A stretch of 64,000 nucleotides of DNA, from assembly GCF_008801715.1 (NCBI RefSeq), contig NZ_VZPG01000004.1:310001-374000 (forward strand), given 5' to 3'. Position numbers and translations under genes: made by a program. Source of the DNA: Pseudochrobactrum saccharolyticum. GTDB lineage: Bacteria; Pseudomonadota; Alphaproteobacteria; Rhizobiales; Rhizobiaceae. Of this stretch, positions 17,584 to 26,166 are shown piece by piece. The notes below the pieces were generated by a model. It had not been told where the DNA came from and searched no databases. It was given only the letters and a program-made list of their open reading frames with translations. The stretch's first letter is position 1. Each line of letters opens with the position of its first letter.

Positions 17584-20094
17584 ATGAAGACCCATGCCCG
17601 TGCGGTGGTTATTGGTGGCGGTGTGGTAGGCGTGTCAACGCTCTATCATCTGGCGAAGAAAGGCTGGGCAGATTCTGTGCTGATCGAGCGCAAAGAACTG
17701 ACCTCCGGCTCGACATGGCATGCGGCGGGGCTTTTGCCTCTGTTTAATCTGAGTTATTCGGTCGGGCAGATTCACAAATATTCCGTCAAATTCTATCAGG
17801 AACTGGAAAAAGAGACCGGTCTGAATGTCGGTTTCAGTAAGTGCACCAATATTCGTTTAGCACGCACCAAAGACCGCTGGGACGAATATATGTATTATGC
17901 CGGTGTGGCGAAGACCATTGGTGTACCGGTGAATATTCTGACACCGGAACAGGTCAAAGAAGTCTGGCCGCTGGCGGAAACGGACGGTATTCTCGGTGCG
18001 ATCCAGCATCCGGATGACGGTTATATCCAGCCGGCCGATCTCACACAGGCGCTGGCAAAAGGTGCCCGTGATATGGGCGCTACGATTTACCGTTACACCA
18101 CCGTGACCGGTATTGAACAATTGCCGGACGGCAAATGGCTGGTGAAAACTGACAAGGGCGACATTACCGCTGATCACGTTGTGTCCGCTTCCGGCAGTTT
18201 CGCTGCGAAAACCGGCAAGATGGTCGGCCTGACTGTGCCGGTTGTGCCGGTCGAGCATCAATATATTGTCACCGAGCCGCATCCGGCAATCATGGAGCGC
18301 AAATCCAAAGGTCTGCCGGAAATGGGCGTGCTGCGCGAAAGTGACAGCTCGTGGTATATGCGTGAGGAAAATGGCGGGTTGTTGCTCGGGCCTTACGAAA
18401 TCGGCGCGCCGGTCTGTTATCAGGACGGCCCGTCTGACGAGAGCGAATATGAGCTGTTTCAGGAAGATCTCGAACGCCTGATGCCATATATTGAAACCGC
18501 AATTGCGCGTGTGCCTGCCTTTGGCGAAGTGGGGATCAAGAAAGTTTATAATGGTGCGATTGCCTATACGCCGGATGGTAATCCGATTATCGGTCCTGCA
18601 CCGGGGTTGCAGAATTTCTGGCTCAATGAAGGCCATTCCTTTGGTGTGACTGCTGCGGGTGGTGCCGGCTGGCAGCTGGCCGAATGGATTGTCGAGGGCG
18701 AACCATCCATTGATATGATGGGCGTCGATCCGCGCCGTTTCGGCCCTTATGTGACCGAAGGCTATCTTAAAGAAAAAGCGGAAGAAGCCTATGCTGATGT
18801 TTTTACGGTGCATTATCCTGATGAGGAACGCACGGCTGCGCGTCCGCTGAAGCGCTCGCCGTCCTATGACCGCCAAAAGGCTTTGGGCGGTGTGTTCGGT
18901 TCCGTCTATGGCTGGGAACGTGCCAACTGGTTTGCACCGGAGGGCTATGGCATTGATGTTGCATCGCTGGATAAGCCGGATGTGTTGCTGAACCATAATC
19001 ATCCGGAGCCGGATGCCAATGGTAAGGTTCAGGAACTCTGGTCGTTCCGCCGCTCGAATTATTTCGAACATGTCGGCAATGAAGTGAAGAATGTCACCAA
19101 TAATGTCGGCCTGCTGGATATGTCACCTTTCGCCAAGATGGAAGTTACCGGTTCCGGTGCGCGTCAGTGGCTGGAAAGCATTCTCGCCAATCGTGTGCCG
19201 AAGAAACAGGGCCGCGTGGCACTGAGCCATATGCTGACACCGCAGGGTGGTGTGCAGAGCGAATTCACCGTCTATGAGTGGAAACCAGGAAGTTTCTATC
19301 TGGTGTCCGCCGGTGCCTATGAGAATATCGATCATGATTATCTCTATAAGCTGGCACCGAAAGACGGTTCGCTTATTCTGCGTCCGATCACCCAGAAATA
19401 TGGTGTGCTGGTTCTGGCTGGACCGAATAGCCGTAAAGTTTTGCAGAAACTGACCCGCACCAGCCTGTCCAATGAAGATTTCCCTTGGTTGACAGGTAAG
19501 GAAATCAGCGTCGGCACTGCAACCGCCCATGCATTGCGCGTCAATTTTGTTGGCGAGCTGGGATGGGAACTGCATCATCCGATTGAACAGCAGAACACGA
19601 TCTATGATCTGGTGATGGAAGCCGGTTCTGAATTCGGTATCAAGCCGTTTGGCATCCGCGCCATGCTGTCGATGGGTATTGAAAAATCCTATCGTCTGAT
19701 CCCGCGCGAAATGTCGGTTGAATATAATGCCTTTGAATCCGGTCTGGATCGCTTTGTTCATCCGAATAAAGGCGAGTTTATCGGCCGTGATGCAGCTGTG
19801 GCTGCCCGCGAAAAAGGTCTGCGCTGGAATTTTGTAACGCTGGAAATCCACGGTGTTGAGGATGCCGATGCCCGTGGTTCTGAGGCGATTTACAAAGACG
19901 GCAAGCTGGTTGGCCGCGCCACCAATGGCGGCTTTGCATGGCGTCTCAATAAGAGTATTGCACTGGCAATGGTCAAGCCGGAACATGCTGCAATCGGGAC
20001 GGAACTGGAAATCAATATTCTCGGCAAAAACTACAAGGCGACGATCGTACCGGAATCGCCGTTTGATCCTGAGAATGAACGCCTGAGAGCTTAA
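17584..20094 (+). CDS. Dimethylglycine/sarcosine dehydrogenase-type flavoprotein (FAD oxidoreductase-GcvT fusion)
   Basis: This 836-residue enzyme has an N-terminal DAO-type FAD domain (dinucleotide motif GGGVVGVSTLYHL at residues 11-23) and a C-terminal GcvT-like folate-binding half from about residue 430. The STWHAAGLL motif near residue 45 carries the histidine that attaches FAD covalently in dimethylglycine and sarcosine dehydrogenases. It should oxidatively demethylate dimethylglycine or sarcosine, passing formaldehyde to tetrahydrofolate. The neighbouring GlxA/AraC regulator and betaine ABC transporter support a role in glycine betaine breakdown. Dimethylglycine versus sarcosine as substrate cannot be settled from sequence. 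Confidence 0.88.
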   Translation: MKTHARAVVIGGGVVGVSTLYHLAKKGWADSVLIERKELTSGSTWHAAGLLPLFNLSYSVGQIHKYSVKFYQELEKETGLNVGFSKCTNIRLARTKDRWDEYMYYAGVAKTIGVPVNILTPEQVKEVWPLAETDGILGAIQHPDDGYIQPADLTQALAKGARDMGATIYRYTTVTGIEQLPDGKWLVKTDKGDITADHVVSASGSFAAKTGKMVGLTVPVVPVEHQYIVTEPHPAIMERKSKGLPEMGVLRESDSSWYMREENGGLLLGPYEIGAPVCYQDGPSDESEYELFQEDLERLMPYIETAIARVPAFGEVGIKKVYNGAIAYTPDGNPIIGPAPGLQNFWLNEGHSFGVTAAGGAGWQLAEWIVEGEPSIDMMGVDPRRFGPYVTEGYLKEKAEEAYADVFTVHYPDEERTAARPLKRSPSYDRQKALGGVFGSVYGWERANWFAPEGYGIDVASLDKPDVLLNHNHPEPDANGKVQELWSFRRSNYFEHVGNEVKNVTNNVGLLDMSPFAKMEVTGSGARQWLESILANRVPKKQGRVALSHMLTPQGGVQSEFTVYEWKPGSFYLVSAGAYENIDHDYLYKLAPKDGSLILRPITQKYGVLVLAGPNSRKVLQKLTRTSLSNEDFPWLTGKEISVGTATAHALRVNFVGELGWELHHPIEQQNTIYDLVMEAGSEFGIKPFGIRAMLSMGIEKSYRLIPREMSVEYNAFESGLDRFVHPNKGEFIGRDAAVAAREKGLRWNFVTLEIHGVEDADARGSEAIYKDGKLVGRATNGGFAWRLNKSIALAMVKPEHAAIGTELEINILGKNYKATIVPESPFDPENERLRA

Positions 20095-20118
20095 AACTCT
20101 CCGTCATTGCAAAGACAA

Positions 20119-20156
20119 AATCACCGGCATTTCCTTTGAGATGCCGGTGATTTTTT
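20119..20156 (+). terminator. Terminator after the dehydrogenase gene
   Basis: AATCACCGGCAT (20119-20130) pairs with ATGCCGGTGATT (20141-20152), followed by a T-run. Confidence 0.88.
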
Positions 20157-20170
20157 ATGGATTGAGCGCA

Positions 20171-20199
20171 AAATAAAAAGGCCGGTAAAACCGGCCTTT
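20171..20199 (-). terminator. Terminator after the GlxA/AraC regulator gene
   Basis: AAAGGCCGGT (20177-20186) and ACCGGCCTTT (20190-20199) form a 10-bp stem. The A-rich stretch at 20171-20179 gives the minus-strand transcript its U-run. Confidence 0.85.
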
Positions 20200-20208
20200 G
20201 CAGTGTTC

Positions 20209-21213
20209 TTAAGCAGCAATCAGCTGTTTTCTGTCGGCGCGTTCCTGCTGTGGTGAACGACCGTAAAGTTCGCGATAACATTTTGAGAAATGCGAGGCGG
20301 AGACAAAGCCGCAGGCAACAGCCACCTCAACCACCGGCATAGAAGATTGGATCAGTAGATGGCGGGCGCGGTCAAGACGGATTTCCAGATAATAGCGGGC
20401 AGGAGAACGCCCCATTTCCTGACGGAACAGGCGTTCAATCTGGCGGCGGGACAGGCCGACATTACCGGCGACATCCAGTAGTGACAGAGGTTCTGTGAGG
20501 CAACCTTCCATCATTTCAATGATTGAGAGTACCTTGGAATTCTGTACGCCAAGACGGGCACGCAGTGGCAGGCGCTGGCGGTCATGCGGTTTGCGTACGC
20601 GATCAGTCAGTGCCTGTTCGCAAATGCTGTTGACCAGATTTTCATCAAAATCATCGCCGATCAGTTTCAGCATCATATCCAGTGCCGCGGTGCCGCCTGC
20701 GCAGGTGTAGAGATTGCTGTCGATCTCAAACAGATCCGCATAGACCTCAGCCTTCGGAAAGGTTTCAGAAAAGCCGGGCAGGTTTTCCCAGTGGATGGCG
20801 CAGCGTTTGCCGGAGAGCAGTCCTGCCGATGCCAGAATATGAGCACCTGTACACAGTCCGCCAACGGAAATGCCGCGATTATAGGATTCACGGAGCCATG
20901 CCAGTGCAGATTTATTCTGATAATTTTCGACATGAACGCCTGAACAGACAAATACCATGCTGGGGCGGTTCTCTCCGATAAGATTGCGGCGTTCATCATC
21001 CAGTGATGTGTTTGCAGCAATTTCAATATCGCTGGATGCCATGACAGGTTTACCGTCTGCGGAGGCCAGCCGCCAGCGATAGGCTTCAAAACCGAGCATA
21101 CGATTGGCAATGCGCAATGGCTCAATCGCCGTGGCAAAAGCAATCATAGAAAAATTCGGCACCAGAAAAAAGACAATAGACCGCTTAAGCCGTGCTTTAT
21201 CATTCATGGCCAT
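20209..21213 (-). CDS. GlxA-family AraC-type transcription regulator (GbdR-like)
   Basis: This 334-residue regulator has an N-terminal DJ-1/PfpI-like domain (residues about 12-190, with VGGLCTGAHILASAGLL around the nucleophile-elbow position). A C-terminal AraC helix-turn-helix domain spans about 225-325 (LLDVAGNVGLSRRQIERLFRQEMG and VACGFVSASHFSKCYRELYG). GbdR, the activator of glycine betaine and dimethylglycine catabolism in Pseudomonas, belongs to this family. Placement beside a dimethylglycine-type dehydrogenase and a betaine transporter supports the same job here. It is convergent with the dehydrogenase gene, so it would act at that gene's distal promoter. Confidence 0.85.
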   Translation of the reverse strand: MAMNDKARLKRSIVFFLVPNFSMIAFATAIEPLRIANRMLGFEAYRWRLASADGKPVMASSDIEIAANTSLDDERRNLIGENRPSMVFVCSGVHVENYQNKSALAWLRESYNRGISVGGLCTGAHILASAGLLSGKRCAIHWENLPGFSETFPKAEVYADLFEIDSNLYTCAGGTAALDMMLKLIGDDFDENLVNSICEQALTDRVRKPHDRQRLPLRARLGVQNSKVLSIIEMMEGCLTEPLSLLDVAGNVGLSRRQIERLFRQEMGRSPARYYLEIRLDRARHLLIQSSMPVVEVAVACGFVSASHFSKCYRELYGRSPQQERADRKQLIAA

Positions 21214-21795
21214 GTTCCCGCATTTTCAGAGCTGTCATGTCGCAAAACAAGATGCTCAATTATTAATTTGTGCAGGTCAGATCGGGCCAGAGAAGAGCCG
21301 GGTTTATCCTTTAAGGTGCTTTTCCCGTAAAACACTCTCTGTTTTGTCTGAACCGCTTTGTATAGTTTGATCTCTGACAGGCCGGTTTTCTGTCCCACAC
21401 AGACGGCGCAATCAGGATATCGGTATTGAGACATATTCTTTGGTCTTAGGGAAGTGCGGCCAAATGCCTGTCGCGAAATGGTAATTTTGTATCGAAAAAT
21501 GGCGTGCAGACGCAAATTTTTTGTAATCTTAGAATTGGTGTAAAATAAAATTATGTCGCGAACGCTATATTGTTTGCGTCTCTTGATATTGTGCAAGGCA
21601 CAGCCGGTAAGGCGCTCAATTATTTCCTGAATTATGTTTTAGTGATGCAACCAGAAAGGGGCGTTCCGCGTTCCTTGTCATGAAACTGTTCGTTTTCTGT
21701 CAGGAGTGATGCGGTTTTCTAAGGTTATTCTTTGGGAAAACGCCCCGTAACTGATAGGCGATCAGGTTTTGGTTCATGATTTGGGAGATATCTTG
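21214..21795. other. Intergenic region between the regulator and the small lipoprotein gene
   Basis: These 582 bases contain no gene I can support. A 130-codon minus-strand frame (21204-21596) overlaps the regulator start, has atypical composition and shows no ribosome site. The region should hold the divergent promoters of the regulator and the entericidin-like gene. Confidence 0.45.
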
Positions 21796-21930
21796 ATGAA
21801 AACTTCTGTATTCGCCCCGCTTGTTATTGTTATCTGTGCGCTGTCGCTGGCCGCTTGTGCCAATACGGTGCGTGGTGTCGGTAAGGACGTGAAAGACACC
21901 GGCCGTGCTGTTCAGCAGACCATTGAGTAA
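21796..21930 (+). CDS. Entericidin-like small lipoprotein
   Basis: This is a 44-residue lipoprotein, too short for usual gene-length cut-offs. It has a signal peptide with the lipobox LSLAAC, then NTVRGVGKDVKDTGRAVQQT, the hallmark of the entericidin EcnA/EcnB family. The ribosome site GGGAG (21783-21787) sits 8 bases upstream of the ATG. Entericidins are small membrane-associated lipoproteins; in E. coli EcnB is a toxin-like partner of EcnA and is made in stationary phase. Only one copy is present here, so toxin-antidote pairing is not evident. A terminator follows directly. Confidence 0.9.
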   Translation: MKTSVFAPLVIVICALSLAACANTVRGVGKDVKDTGRAVQQTIE

Positions 21931-21950
21931 ATAAGCACACAAAATACTTT

Positions 21951-21984
21951 AAAAGCCTGCATTGAGGGATCAATGCAGGCTTTT
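21951..21984 (+). terminator. Terminator after the entericidin-like gene
   Basis: AAGCCTGCATT (21953-21963) pairs with AATGCAGGCTT (21972-21982), flanked by A and T runs, so it may also serve the convergent transporter operon. Confidence 0.88.
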
Positions 21985-21985
21985 G

Positions 21986-22127
21986 CTAGAGCATTTCACA
22001 GTCAAGTTGGATCAACTTGACTTCTTGATTATGTCAAGCTGGATCAACTTGACGCCCGTGATAATGCGCCCAAATAAAGAATTGAGACGCGAGCGCTATG
22101 ATCCAATCTGGACGTAAACCGCTCTAG
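21986..22127. repeat. Composite palindromic repeat downstream of the betaine transporter operon
   Basis: The element is bounded by CTAGAGC (21986-21992) and GCTCTAG (22121-22127). Inside are two near-identical 21-bp quasi-palindromes (22001-22021 and 22033-22053, GTCAAG...CTTGAC). The last 37 bases (22091-22127) recur in inverted orientation at 24194-24230 with one visible difference. Confidence 0.75.
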
Positions 22128-22142
22128 TTAAGTCTCTAAAGT

Positions 22143-23198
22143 TTAACGGCGTATCATCGCAGCCATAACCGAACTGACAGATGTCTGGCCGATGATGATG
22201 CCTTTTTCGCAGCACACATTGACCTGTTCAGTTTTTTCATCCACGAGCTTGCGCATTGCCTCTTCCAGCAGCGTATCAAAACGGATCACCGGCAGATTGG
22301 TGTCCGCACCTTGCGGGGGTGTCATAATCGTATCCACACGGATAACCCGCCCGCGATTGACCTCCTGCACAAAGCTTTCAATATAAGCATCTGCCGGATG
22401 AAGCACGATATCCTGACCTGTGCCTTGCTGAATAATTTCACCGTCACGCAAAATGGCAATCCGGTCGCCCAGCCGCAAAGCCTCATCCAGATCATGCGTG
22501 ATAAATACAATGGTCTTTTTGATCTCTTTTTGCAGGTCGAGCAGCACAGATTGCATATCCACGCGGATCAGCGGATCAAGCGCGGAAAAGGCTTCATCCA
22601 TCAGCAGGATCGGTGCATCATTGGTCAGCGCACGGGCAAGTCCCACGCGCTGCTGCATTCCGCCGGAAAGCTGGTTCGGATATTTCTCCTCAAAGCCTTT
22701 CAGGCCGACGCGTTTAATCCAGCGATGGGCTTCTTCCAGCTGTCTGGCACGCGGCACCCCTTGTATCTCCAGCCCGTAGACGGTGTTTTCCAAAACTGTG
22801 CGATGTGGCAATAGCGCAAATTTCTGAAACACCATCGCGGTTTTGTGCCGCCGGAATGCGCGCAATTGCGCAGGCGACATGGTGACCACATCTTCGTCAC
22901 CGACCAGAAGTTCACCGCTGGTCGGGTCAATCAGCCGGTTGATATGGCGGATAAGGGTGGATTTGCCGGAGCCGGACAAGCCCATCACCACCTGAATACA
23001 ACCCGCAGGCATATCAATATTAATGTCGCGCAGCCCCAGAATATGCCCATGCTTGTCATTCAGTTCTGCTTTGGTCATGCCTTCTCTGACAAGCTGCACA
23101 TAGGCTTTCGGATCATGACCGAAGATTTTGTAGAGATTGCGGATGGAGATGCCGGCTGCAGGTGTCTCAGCCGTCGATACAGACGGATTATTGGCCAT
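22143..23198 (-). CDS. Glycine betaine-type ABC transporter ATPase (ProV-like)
   Basis: This 351-residue ATPase of the quaternary-amine importer class has a ProV-type leader ([22 protein letters not shown]), Walker [10 protein letters not shown] near residue 72, signature [15 protein letters not shown] and Walker [14 protein letters not shown], with EAFSALD diagnostic of ProV/OpuAA. The C-terminal extension is short, about half the length of a full CBS pair. I chose the ATG at 23198 because GGAG precedes it by 7 bases. It overlaps the permease stop by 11 bases. The longer frame from 23276 lies inside the permease gene. Confidence 0.92.
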   Translation of the reverse strand: MANNPSVSTAETPAAGISIRNLYKIFGHDPKAYVQLVREGMTKAELNDKHGHILGLRDINIDMPAGCIQVVMGLSGSGKSTLIRHINRLIDPTSGELLVGDEDVVTMSPAQLRAFRRHKTAMVFQKFALLPHRTVLENTVYGLEIQGVPRARQLEEAHRWIKRVGLKGFEEKYPNQLSGGMQQRVGLARALTNDAPILLMDEAFSALDPLIRVDMQSVLLDLQKEIKKTIVFITHDLDEALRLGDRIAILRDGEIIQQGTGQDIVLHPADAYIESFVQEVNRGRVIRVDTIMTPPQGADTNLPVIRFDTLLEEAMRKLVDEKTEQVNVCCEKGIIIGQTSVSSVMAAMIRR

Positions 23199-24078
23199 GC
23201 GTGATCTCCAGATGTTTCTGCAACCGTGCGCCATAGGCCTGACTGATGCGGTCAAAAATAATGGCAATACCGACAATGGCCATGCCGTTGAAAATACCCA
23301 AAGTGAAATACTGGTTGGAAATGGCTTTAAGCACCGGCTGTCCCAGCCCCTGCACGCCGATCATCGAGGCAATCACCACCATGGCCAGCGCCATCATGAT
23401 TGTCTGGTTGATACCCGCCATAATAGTTGGCAGCGCCAGCGGTAGCTGTACATTTTTGAGCTTTTGCCACGGGGATGAGCCGAAAGCATCTGCCGCCTCC
23501 AGCACGTCACGGTCAACCTGCCGTATACCGAGATTGGTCAGGCGGATAATCGGCGGAATGGCGTAGATAACCACGGCAATCAGCCCCGGTACGCGACCGA
23601 TACCAAGCAGCATCACCACCGGAATGAGATAAACAAAGCTTGGCATGGTCTGCATAATATCCAGCACAGGGCTGATGACACTTTGCAGCCGGTTGGATTT
23701 GGCCATCAGAATGCCGGTCGGGATGCCGACGAGAATGGCGATAACCGTACAGACAAAAATCATCGAGATTGTCTTCATCGTATCATCCCACATGCCGAGA
23801 TAGCCGATGATAAACAAAGTGATGACAGAGCCGATGGTGATTTTGATGCTGCGGCTGGAGAACCATGCGATTGCGGCAATGAGCAGTAATATAACCGGCC
23901 AAGGTGTGCCTGTCATAAAGCGTTCTGCCTGAATCAGAAAATATTGCAGCGGGTTGAAAAAGCCCTCAATGGCATCCCCGTAGGCACGGGTGAAGCTGCG
24001 GAATGTCTCGTCAATGGCTTTTTTGAGATTGGTAAGTGTCGCATTGTCGAGATTGGGAAAGCGGTACAGCCAGTCCAT
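23188..24078 (-). CDS. Glycine betaine-type ABC transporter permease (ProW-like)
   Basis: This 296-residue permease has a hydrophilic N-terminal tail (MDWLYRFPNLDNATLTNLKK) and about six to seven membrane segments. The docking loop LEAADAFGSSPWQKLKNVQLP near residue 200 is typical of ProW/OpuAB. I prefer the ATG at 24078, with GGAGAA 10 bases upstream, over 24108, which has no well-spaced site. It is translationally coupled to the ATPase gene. It is separated from the binding-protein gene by about 230 bases that hold two palindromic elements. Confidence 0.92.
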   Translation of the reverse strand: MDWLYRFPNLDNATLTNLKKAIDETFRSFTRAYGDAIEGFFNPLQYFLIQAERFMTGTPWPVILLLIAAIAWFSSRSIKITIGSVITLFIIGYLGMWDDTMKTISMIFVCTVIAILVGIPTGILMAKSNRLQSVISPVLDIMQTMPSFVYLIPVVMLLGIGRVPGLIAVVIYAIPPIIRLTNLGIRQVDRDVLEAADAFGSSPWQKLKNVQLPLALPTIMAGINQTIMMALAMVVIASMIGVQGLGQPVLKAISNQYFTLGIFNGMAIVGIAIIFDRISQAYGARLQKHLEITHGQ

Positions 24079-24193
24079 GAAGCGTCTGTTCTCCGATTTG
24101 CAACTCATTCAATTTTTTAAACACTCCCTGTCCGGCATGATGAGGCCGGACAGGGATTTTTGAAGAGGCTTTGTTACTGATAAAAATCAGTGA

Positions 24194-24237
24194 CTAGAGC
24201 GGTTTACATCCAGATTGGATCATAGCGCTCGCTCTAG
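24194..24237. repeat. 44-bp palindromic element, inverted partner of 22091-22127
   Basis: The element is bounded by CTAGAGC (24194-24200) and GCTCTAG (24231-24237). Its first 37 bases are the reverse complement of 22091-22127 with a single difference, so the ATPase and permease genes lie between two inverted copies. Confidence 0.8.
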
Positions 24238-24252
24238 ATTCTTTTCATTGTC

Positions 24253-24299
24253 GCATGTTCGCGGTAGCTCAAATGAATTCATTTGAGCGCGACATGCTC
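24253..24299. repeat. Palindrome between binding-protein and permease genes
   Basis: A 22-bp perfect palindrome (24267-24288, core CAAATGAATTCATTTG) is enclosed by GCATGTTCGCG on the left and GCGACATGC on the right. It could form an extended stem in the mRNA just past the binding-protein stop and act as a processing or stability element. Confidence 0.65.
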
Positions 24300-24305
24300 T
24301 AAGGA

Positions 24306-25316
24306 TCAGATCGCAGCTTTCACTTTCTCAGCAACATCTGCCGGAACCCACTTCGTCCACATATCTTCCTGTGTTTTCAGGAAGTGAACGGCAGCCTGTT
24401 CACCGGTTGCCTGATTGTCGGTCATCCATGCGAGCAGCTTGTTCAGCGTTTCATTCGACCATGACCGGTTTTTCAGATAATCGAGGGCAGGGCCTGCGCG
24501 ATCAGAGAATTTCTTGGTGACCAGTGTTTGCACACGATCTTTCGGCCAGCCGTTTTTCTTCGGATCTGGACAGTCGAGCACTGTGTTGCAGCGTTTCCAT
24601 TCAGCTTCATCAATGTCATAGCCGGTTTTCAGCATGACCATTTCATATTTGCCGAGCAGGGCGGTTGGTGCCCAATAGAAGGCAGCAATCGGCTCTTTGC
24701 GCTCATTGGCTTTGGCGATAGCGCCGTCCAGACCTGCTGCGGATCCGGTATCGATCAGGTTGAAACCGGCCTTTTCAAATTCAAAAGCCTTGTAGAACTG
24801 GCTGGTAACAACCGTGCCGCCCCAACCCGGTGCACCATTATAAATAGCGCCCTTAGACGGGTTTTCCGGATCGGGAAACAGATCAGGATGTTTCAGCAAA
24901 TCGTCGAAGGTTTTAATGTCAGGGTTTTTGTCGGCAATATATTTTGGAATCCACCAGCCCTGTTCACCGCCATCGGGCAGGGACTCGGACACGGCAATAA
25001 TTTTGCCGTCATCAAAACCTTTTTTAACAATATCGGGTAGTAGATCGACCCAGCCTTCCGGAGCAATATCCGGCTGACCTTTTTCTACCATGGATGTGAT
25101 GGTCGGTACTGTATCGCCGACAACGATCTCCGCATTACAGCCATAGCCTGCGGTGAGAATGATTTTATCAAGATTGGAAAGCAGTTCTGCGGACTGCCAG
25201 TTCATATTGGAAATGGTGACTTCACCGCATTCGGCAGCTTGTGCAGACACAGACATCATACCGGAAGCCGTCAAAAGACCGGCGGCCAGAATAGTTGAAG
25301 CAAAGAGCCTCTTCAT
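24306..25316 (-). CDS. Glycine betaine-type periplasmic binding protein (OpuAC/ProX class)
   Basis: This 336-residue protein starts with a signal peptide (MKRLFASTILAAGLLTASGM, cleavage near AQA-A, residue 27). The mature part carries the OpuAC-type fold: NMNWQSAELL, DIAPEGWVDLLPD and a Trp-rich GEQGWWIPKY segment. Tryptophans of such proteins form the aromatic cage around quaternary ammonium groups. It is not close to ChoX-type choline-binding proteins in the parts I can compare, so betaine or proline betaine is the more likely ligand. It is the first gene of the operon. Confidence 0.88.
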   Translation of the reverse strand: MKRLFASTILAAGLLTASGMMSVSAQAAECGEVTISNMNWQSAELLSNLDKIILTAGYGCNAEIVVGDTVPTITSMVEKGQPDIAPEGWVDLLPDIVKKGFDDGKIIAVSESLPDGGEQGWWIPKYIADKNPDIKTFDDLLKHPDLFPDPENPSKGAIYNGAPGWGGTVVTSQFYKAFEFEKAGFNLIDTGSAAGLDGAIAKANERKEPIAAFYWAPTALLGKYEMVMLKTGYDIDEAEWKRCNTVLDCPDPKKNGWPKDRVQTLVTKKFSDRAGPALDYLKNRSWSNETLNKLLAWMTDNQATGEQAAVHFLKTQEDMWTKWVPADVAEKVKAAI

Positions 25317-26166
25317 ATGTGTTCTCCTATTCCCCGTGGTACCGGTTGTTATCTGTCTTCCGGTGGTACCGGTGCCGGAGACAGTTAATTTTTTATAATG
25401 ATATGCAATATTCTAAGCAGCAAACTGTGCGGCTTCACAACGACGATCTGTAACGAATTAGCGACATTCCTATTTAAAGAGTGAAAAACTTTGCTGCTGT
25501 CAGTTGTTTTGTGACAGAAGAGAAATGGAGTGCTTCAGTTTTAAAAATGTGACCTATTTTGTCAGGAAGATTTTGTGGGTAATATTTAGGTTAGTGTAAA
25601 ATCAGATAAAAATAGTGATATTATACTTTGAGTAATTTTAAGTATCACTTTGATAGTAAAGAGGTTTTTGGAAGCCGTAGGCAGCCTGTACTACAGGCGC
25701 GAAAAAAACTCGCTCTGGCATAACAGGCGGAGCAGATTTATCAGAATTTAGAGCTGGGAAAATACAGGTGCAGGCTTGGCTGCGGCTGCGCATAGAGAGC
25801 AGATACGGCAAAAACCGCGCTATCGCTTTTAAGCTTGCGCGGTGATTGCCAAAATACGCTTGGCTTATCTGCCTCACTCAACGCGGCAGATAAAATACAA
25901 CTCCGGTACGCAGTACCTGATCCGGAGCGGGAGACATAAATGTCTCTTATCCACTCTTTTAAACACACATCGTTACCGTTCGGTTATCAAGAGTTTAACG
26001 GGTGGTAAATATGCAATTTTTTTGATTGTTTTTCTCTCGGGATGCAGATTATTTCTATTGTGCAATACATTAAATAATGGGCTGCGTGACCATTATTGTT
26101 AGTAGCATCTGAAAACTCAGAAGATTATTTACAAGAAACGCAGAAGATAAAGTTAAGGAACAGAAA
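25317..26166. other. 850-base gene-free region
   Basis: The first 300 bases are AT-rich and should hold the promoter of the binding-protein gene. GTGGTACCGGT occurs twice as a direct repeat, at about 25336 and 25364. Bases 25684-25946 form a hairpin-dense block described separately. Two overlapping minus-strand frames of 75-79 codons cross that block, but they lack ribosome sites and are interrupted by the stems, so I do not call them genes. Confidence 0.5.
25684..25946. ncRNA. Hairpin-dense block, candidate structured RNA or repeat
   Basis: Six perfect or near-perfect stems follow one another. They are GCCTGTA/TACAGGC (25684-25698), ACCGCGC/GCGCGGT (25814-25843), GCCAA/TTGGC (25848-25864), TTATCTGCC/GGCAGATAA (25865-25893), CTCCGG/CCGGAG with an inner GTAC pair (25901-25927) and GAGACAT/ATGTCTC (25931-25946). 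No terminator marks a strand. It could be a structured RNA or a large dispersed palindromic repeat. Confidence 0.35.

Noticed and set aside
21204-21596. Minus-strand frame of 130 codons upstream of the GlxA/AraC regulator
   Set aside because: It overlaps the regulator start, has atypical composition and no start signal.
25638-25968. Minus-strand frames of 75-79 codons across the hairpin block
   Set aside because: No ribosome site, two overlapping frames of equal quality, and the region is dominated by palindromes; coding is unlikely.
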